Origin: Flammeovirgaceae bacterium UBA4465
Lineage (GTDB): Bacteria; Bacteroidota; Bacteroidia; Cytophagales; Cyclobacteriaceae
DNA length: 36,180 nt
Direction of reading: 5' to 3'
NCBI GenBank assembly: GCA_905182655.1
Contig: CAJJCN010000079.1
Location: 1 to 36,180 of the forward strand
A program made the translations under genes and the position numbers. The notes under the pieces were generated by a model. The model had not been told where the DNA came from. It made no database searches and saw only the letters and a list, made by a program, of their open reading frames with translations. Within the stretch, counting starts at the first letter, position 1. Each line of letters starts with the position of its first letter. This document shows positions 34,401 to 36,180 of the stretch, one piece after another.

Positions 34401-36180
34401 TGCATCTGTAAAGCCCCCTGTAGTGACGTCTACTGTGGCTGCGAGCCCTTCGCGGGTGGCAGCAAAGTGGGCGGTATAAACCGTACTAGAGATGACCGTA
34501 AGTGCGGTGCTGATGGTGCCATTGGCGACAGAGACATCGGTAATGTCAAAATCTGATGAGGGCTCGCTCAAAGTGAACGTCAAGATAAGGCCTACGTCTG
34601 TGGTAGTTTCGCCAGGGTTAACCACATTACCTGCCGTGCTTAGCGTGCCATCGGTAGCTGTGATGACTACGGTAGGTCCGACGCCGTCTGATCCCGTGAT
34701 GGACTCGTCAAACCACATTTCGTTGGCGCCGCTGTGGTCTATGATTGTTTTTCCCCCATTATTGTTATAGTTTAGATCAATGGTGAGGGACGTATTATTG
34801 GCGGTGACTCCGGTCAAAGTCAGGGTCACTGATGTGACATTGCTGGCCGTGTAGCTGCTGCTGATGAGAGGCGATCCTCCAGCGCTTTCGGTTAAGGTAA
34901 AGTTGCCATTGTCCACGTTAGATAAATCAACGGGCTCACTGAAGGTGACTACGATTTGGTCTATGGTGCCGTCAGTGTTGGCATCTCCAGTGATTGCGGA
35001 GATCATGATGGGTGGGGCAGCGTCGTCCACAGTGGTTGCGCTACTTGTTAGGGCAGTATTGGGTGTGGCCGCGGCATCTGTAATGCTGTTGGCAGTACCC
35101 GCAGTGGCCGTGTATAAAATGGTGGTGGCTCCAAAGACGGTAGTCTCGGCAGCGGCACCGGTGACCGTTATTTCAACGGTGCTTCCATTAAGGGCAGCAC
35201 TAGCGGCTGTAAAACTAGCTCCATTGGTAGGAAAAGTCCAATCCCCTGCCTCGAAAGTGGAGGCGGTAATATCCTCGCTGTAGATGACGTCTACCCTATC
35301 TACGGTACCATCGGGTTGACCTACCGGGTTGATGTCTTTATAAGAGGCATTTAATAAGACGGGCTTGGCACCATCGGAGTAGGATTTGGGAACATCGGTG
35401 TCCGGTATCTCATTGGTATTGGTGGAGGCGTCTTTAATTGTACTGGCTCCTGAACTGTAGGTAATCGTATGTCCCGTGATACCAGTGCCTGTAATTTCAT
35501 CACTTGTGATATTAAGAGTTAAAGTGGTCACACCAGTAGCCGCATAATCTGCGTTATCGATGGTAACAGCACTGCCATCGTTGATTAAAAGGGCGCTAAA
35601 TCCGGCACCCCCATCTACTATGTTGACAGATTCGCTGAAGGTTAATACCACTCGGTCGAGGTTGCCATTGGCGTCAGCGTCTTGCCAGTTGGCATCTGTG
35701 ATGACGGGAAGTGCTTGATCGTCGCGGGTAAGAGAAGCGTTGTTGGCAGCATTATTGCCAGCAATATCTGATAAATCGTTACCCGCATCATTGTCAGCAT
35801 AAGCTACCGTAACCGTCGCGGTGCCCGTAACAGAGACTTCTAAGGTGATAAACTTATCATTGTCTGCAGCGTCTTTGCTATTGGCACTTGATCCAGAAGC
35901 TGCGCTAAAACCATCTACTGTGGCGCCGCTGCCAAGGGAAAAGTCAGAGAAATCGACCGACGCATCATCAATTGCCTCATTCATTTCTACAACAATTTCA
36001 TCGATATTGCCATCTCCATCGGTATCGTATTGCCATGCCTTGAAGAAAGTAGGAACGTCGGTATCGACGATGAGGTTTTTGTTGCCATCCAGCGAGTTGG
36101 GATCAAGAAGAGGTGCAAGCGCAAGTGTTGCATCATTTCCTGCAGCATCTCTGATGGTTCCCCCATTCAATCCGAGTGCG
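25500..36180 (-). CDS. Giant SprB-like multidomain adhesin, T9SS type B cargo (N-terminus missing)
   Basis: At least 3559 residues are visible. The frame is open through the right edge (ALG-LNGGTIRDAAGND), so the start lies outside. Positions count from codon 36170. Residues 1-635 hold five units of about 120 residues with calcium-loop motifs (DTDGDGNIDEIVV, DADANGNLDRVV, NTDGTIDQIVV). Residues 640-3370 hold more than twenty SprB-like modules (pattern C..G..DG.I....GG..Y.Y.W ... L..G.Y...VTD..GC). Around 1330-1430 is a probable SUEL-type lectin domain (APAGATWSRVNFASYG, FRANHATF, DTCAVGK). LamG domains lie at about 1580-1803 and 1875-2100. A PKD domain (about 3385-3465) and the type B sorting domain (FTPNDDGLNDVF, LQVYNKYGALVFE, about 3470-3556) end it. 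SprB-type proteins are surface adhesins moved by the gliding machinery. The cargo role is inferred from the C-terminus. Confidence 0.93.
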   Translation of the reverse strand, partial: ALGLNGGTIRDAAGNDATLALAPLLDPNSLDGNKNLIVDTDVPTFFKAWQYDTDGDGNIDEIVVEMNEAIDDASVDFSDFSLGSGATVDGFSAASGSSANSKDAADNDKFITLEVSVTGTATVTVAYADNDAGNDLSDIAGNNAANNASLTRDDQALPVITDANWQDADANGNLDRVVLTFSESVNIVDGGAGFSALLINDGSAVTIDNADYAATGVTTLTLNITSDEITGTGITGHTITYSSGASTIKDASTNTNEIPDTDVPKSYSDGAKPVLLNASYKDINPVGQPDGTVDRVDVIYSEDITASTFEAGDWTFPTNGASFTAASAALNGSTVEITVTGAAAETTVFGATTILYTATAGTANSITDAAATPNTALTSSATTVDDAAPPIMISAITGDANTDGTIDQIVVTFSEPVDLSNVDNGNFTLTESAGGSPLISSSYTASNVTSVTLTLTGVTANNTSLTIDLNYNNNGGKTIIDHSGANEMWFDESITGSDGVGPTVVITATDGTLSTAGNVVNPGETTTDVGLILTFTLSEPSSDFDITDVSVANGTISTALTVISSTVYTAHFAATREGLAATVDVTTGGFTDAGGIANNVAPTQFLWTLDIPMTFAAGSWVHLSCKDADDGQITVKGATGSLPTDGSGTYEYDIATTVGDLFDGGYVDNTSNVFSGLAAGTYYIGISDQGDDPDHFSYSDAITIREPSVDLDAIIGTSQNNILCYGESTNSGGITVTGGVRDITTVNPDEFGVMDYDISTVAGTLFDDNDSIQSSNTFKDLPEGTYYVGARRIINYDVNGNGIDDGVGAGDETGLYCESREMEITITSPDSLTLNIDLRPSLTFGPLCYGESSGQLTTIVTGGTGTLYYSASLMDGAFNYNSGSENRTAPYNTTTTKAISGGSAGTWYVSVKDANDCVVEVRPDPVVTDEATELSILSVVATNAACTAGGSRLPGGTIKVTMETGKEGAGGLTYASFKTTSLPSVSDFLIYTANGGEFSSVAAGSYYIAVKDANGCIIISDSRVNVSVPDALEVVIYKENASCEGASDGAINATVSGGTLPYRSYDWERADYWRYNWDYIGAVAYPGTSHDIDSLNAGFYSLKVTDADGCFKTWDNRNTGNMMVHPGFYVEESDNVSCYGDQDGVFDLNPVLDDTDEQPNFNVIRWEDGAGVAITTAITGTQRRWFEKRDGTTGAARRTYYRSDQGFIKNGRLEGLGPDTYTLTIDNGLGCRRTLDFRVTSPLELLWAAKDERSSLLAGVSTLDYITTTRDLTSSQYDINCINTDAGTPSILYGTDNSSTSATVDATALTTAVIPTAAQVTDGFVVFHEVDSGKLVTLTAPAGATWSRVNFASYGNARDNNGDGIGDTYNDCHASGSRKILDSLIIGQNTVTFRANHATFAPGTDLPAESLLLTGSDTCAVGKTLAYNISYAYSDDAGAYDTISGGTIYDARYYTFTNSDGDEVSYYVPDSYYDYTVTDLSSGNTFMIFDEYEVKADTNVGHFTTAGLSPGNYSVFVTDGNNCQSATQLFDILGPTTGFNIETVETEDISCFGADDGTAAVDYTAASDANHPRPSDQILWYKMANALNFDGVKDYVELPQSISGSFTIEYWMITSQASPTGTHWWSGKGIVDAEVGSSLTDFGTSLLNEKLAFGMGTPDVTIQSSTIINDGEWKHVAVSWDQTTGTMSLYINGNLEDTGTGSTASRTAPPAIRIGSIQTGGNFFNGSVDELRIWNGVRSSEEIKANLHNELTGTETDLTAYYDFNQGTAGKTNTSISSLTDNGPSSLNGILNGLTLTSLTSNFVEGYTGGLLSEYTGLESIENLGAGAYKLVITDLYGCIKEEAFSIAEPALLEITETITDVACLADDEEDFGNALNFNATDDNRIVVADNNSLDMTGALSIEAWVYANTSSTSHTLVSKVGNTTSGYSLSTSNGWASLDFKIRNGGSTTLSASGLSIEDGWHHVAATYSSSTGMKIYIDGLLSNSTGVTGGLASNSQQLTLGAKYDGTGNLDSDYSEYFDGSLDELRIWNVARSDAQINYTKEITLDGDEEGLVAYYQFNQGTAGGNNSGISSLTEGINSLNGTFPTATAFDLTGSTSNFVASYDNTPAAAATSGAIVLVVTGGSSSYSYQWFKGSEEVVGQTTANLNTASGYPIDASGEFTVVVTDNTYACSLTKKFNVEVAATLSLTGVVTTPTCKGGTDGALDITAGGGTSYDYAWTKVINDELVAGFAETTKDLSDLGDGTYDITITEQTSGCTLSKSFDVASPTTAYTIGIDITDATCQGDDDGILITSIIAEAGHPTAYSYAWYSGSVAVGTPLSTAQKRIYNLAPGPYIMEVTDDYGCIQTSTASVSEEAEITFSTATTTDVTCYEGADGAINIGLAGGNGPYTYVWYKDGDEIYPTGAFAASPPTSLTGLSTGVYRVVVQDAPVNVSPKKASCSIQAVFNIPEPEDFAVTATLVNPACQDGNSGQISVVVSGATEGSGYTYQWTKDPAGAATAAGTTATISGLTGDNPAGDDYRLVVTDNLGCRSDDLDYTLSSPLTTYLINASTTISETVTALPTETVQSNVSCNGADDGYLEVKMTVDGGHPTDFDYAWYAGTSATDPLLLVGEKNIYNLEPGQYTFQITDFYGCIKEQTYTILEYPIIDISATAVTTLSNSCSEANDASIGISVAGGNNANYTYVWYKNDVVFDPADSAWTDTALSTLAIGLYKVIVTDEQGCSANKSFEITTPEPLSLSYSQEDNICLGGNIGAIDVEVSGGTAPYDYAWKLGVTDVGDSDTLSNLTKDDYVLTVTDFAGCAPLTQTISIGGPTTAFAIGFTTTDLTCYESTDGTIALNLSLTGAHPNDYEISWYKEGDMFNSVTETLSDLEVNNYTVIVTDTYGCAKTDSITLVQPDDIYLHPVIDPLLCFDASTASITLNPTGGSDSYPSVDWSLAGTPTASDVLFVSALATGNYKVLLTDANGCKKDSVITVVNPANMSINTEETQIFDVLCKGLSTGSIEFSVENGKADYAYAWSQAGTGFSSTKDVQDLPIGTYDLIVTDDYGCVSDLFSFEITEPDNLFNINGDIKEVSCLDGSDGKIFVSLEVLGASTDFTYVWNRNGTLLAEDIKDMANLSPATYLFAATDNFGCTQTDTFELANPEGITALFDTIEPSCYGDSTGSITLSASGGWGDYEYDWRNPFNEMGINDSVVNNLLSGNYLVRITDGAGCLEHFPITLEGPEALSITAVITDNSCNTPINAGITISVTGGTPSYSYQWLENGDDYATTQNIDALTADRYELIVTDSLSCEQSSGILEVITPEPISFTVISSQDNLCTNSNTGSLFLQGSGGTFPYQYSIDGGSAGTDSFFDGLAEGVHTFSITDTNNCSADSLITVLSEYELIANFSLDYTNPYIDWPISLNDSSIATDITSWFWELGNGAVNQGQNTEVTYVAPGVYPITLKISNEVGCEAIKMDTLIIEKGYKLTMPSAFTPNDDGLNDVFTASHENIIRTSLQVYNKYGALVFESNVLNAEWNGELKEVPLPQDSYLYVIEYVAESGIARTERGRFTLLR
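26900..29400 (-). repeat. Three-module higher-order repeat in the adhesin
   Basis: Every third SprB module is of a distinct type, introduced by a PTTxFxI-like link (SPTTAYTIGI, SPLTTYLI, GPTTAFAIG, EPDNLFNING) and having GHPTxxxYxWY in place of GGxxxYxYxW. Their first cysteine codons lie at 29328, 28458, 27687 and 26943, giving periods of 870, 771 and 744 bases. An earlier member lies at 31527, separated by the LamG-bearing region. Nucleotide identity between units is low, so the amplification is old. Confidence 0.7.

Noticed and set aside
34864..35283. Open frame of 139 codons on the plus strand within the adhesin
   Set aside because: It is antisense to the calcium/Ig-like repeats; valine/alanine-rich composition mirrors threonine- and glycine-rich repeats.
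25500..36180. Adhesin array as a CRISPR or DNA satellite
   Set aside because: The periodicity is at protein level (SprB modules); nucleotide repeats are too diverged and too long.

Overview
The window looks like a piece of a Bacteroidota chromosome, most likely a gliding Cytophagales-type marine or environmental bacterium. The evidence is a GldJ-type gliding lipoprotein, a giant SprB-repeat adhesin ending in a type B sorting domain of the type IX secretion system (T9SS), Bacteroidota-specific families (DUF4301, DUF4175, SbsA-like Ig lipoprotein), the lineage-typical YbeY variant and several TAnnTTTG-like promoter candidates. There are no RNA genes, CRISPR arrays or insertion sequences that I can support.

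Layout. 1-306 (-): N-terminus of a probable ABC exporter, cut by the left edge. 582-2075 (-): DUF4301 protein. 2259-5609 (+): mfd. 5744-7117 (+): gldJ, closed by a strong terminator. 7251-7802 (+): six-helix membrane protein. 8017-10438: a rearranged segment holding intact comF (-), a secreted dienelactone-hydrolase-like gene (-), and a decayed second copy of the comF 5' half with its upstream region. 10439-13723 (+): DUF4175 coiled-coil membrane protein. 13838-18749 (+): ybeY, mnmG, a SAM methyltransferase and an Ig-like lipoprotein, the last three joined by 1-4 nt overlaps. 18750-19110: gene-free, extremely AT-rich, proposed here as the chromosomal origin. 19111-20928 (+): exported TPR protein. 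20925-21497 (-): unknown CxxC protein. 21607-22077 (+): MarR regulator. 22177-25383 (-): a tight block prfA, beta-helix lipoprotein, ABM-domain protein, yjbQ. 25500-36180 (-): the giant adhesin, whose N-terminus lies beyond the right edge.

The most important observation is at the centre of the window. A perfect 16-bp parS-like palindrome overlaps the stop codon of ybeY (14266-14281). About 4.5 kb away, 18750-19110 carries DnaA-box-like 9-mers, a 16-bp palindrome and roughly 13-15 % GC stretches. The + strand appears to change from C-rich to G-rich across it, in two neighbouring genes of the same orientation. Together with nearby mnmG (gidA), a classical origin neighbour, this suggests that the window spans oriC and a partition site.

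The adhesin is the second point of interest. It has N-terminal calcium/Ig-like repeats, more than twenty SprB-like modules with a three-module higher-order period, a probable SUEL-type lectin domain, and two LamG domains that appear to be inserted inside SprB modules at different positions. The T9SS would secrete it, and it could act with GldJ-dependent gliding.

The third is a local duplication between comF and the DUF4175 gene, with a hydrolase gene lying exactly at the junction and a frameshifted comF pseudogene next to it.
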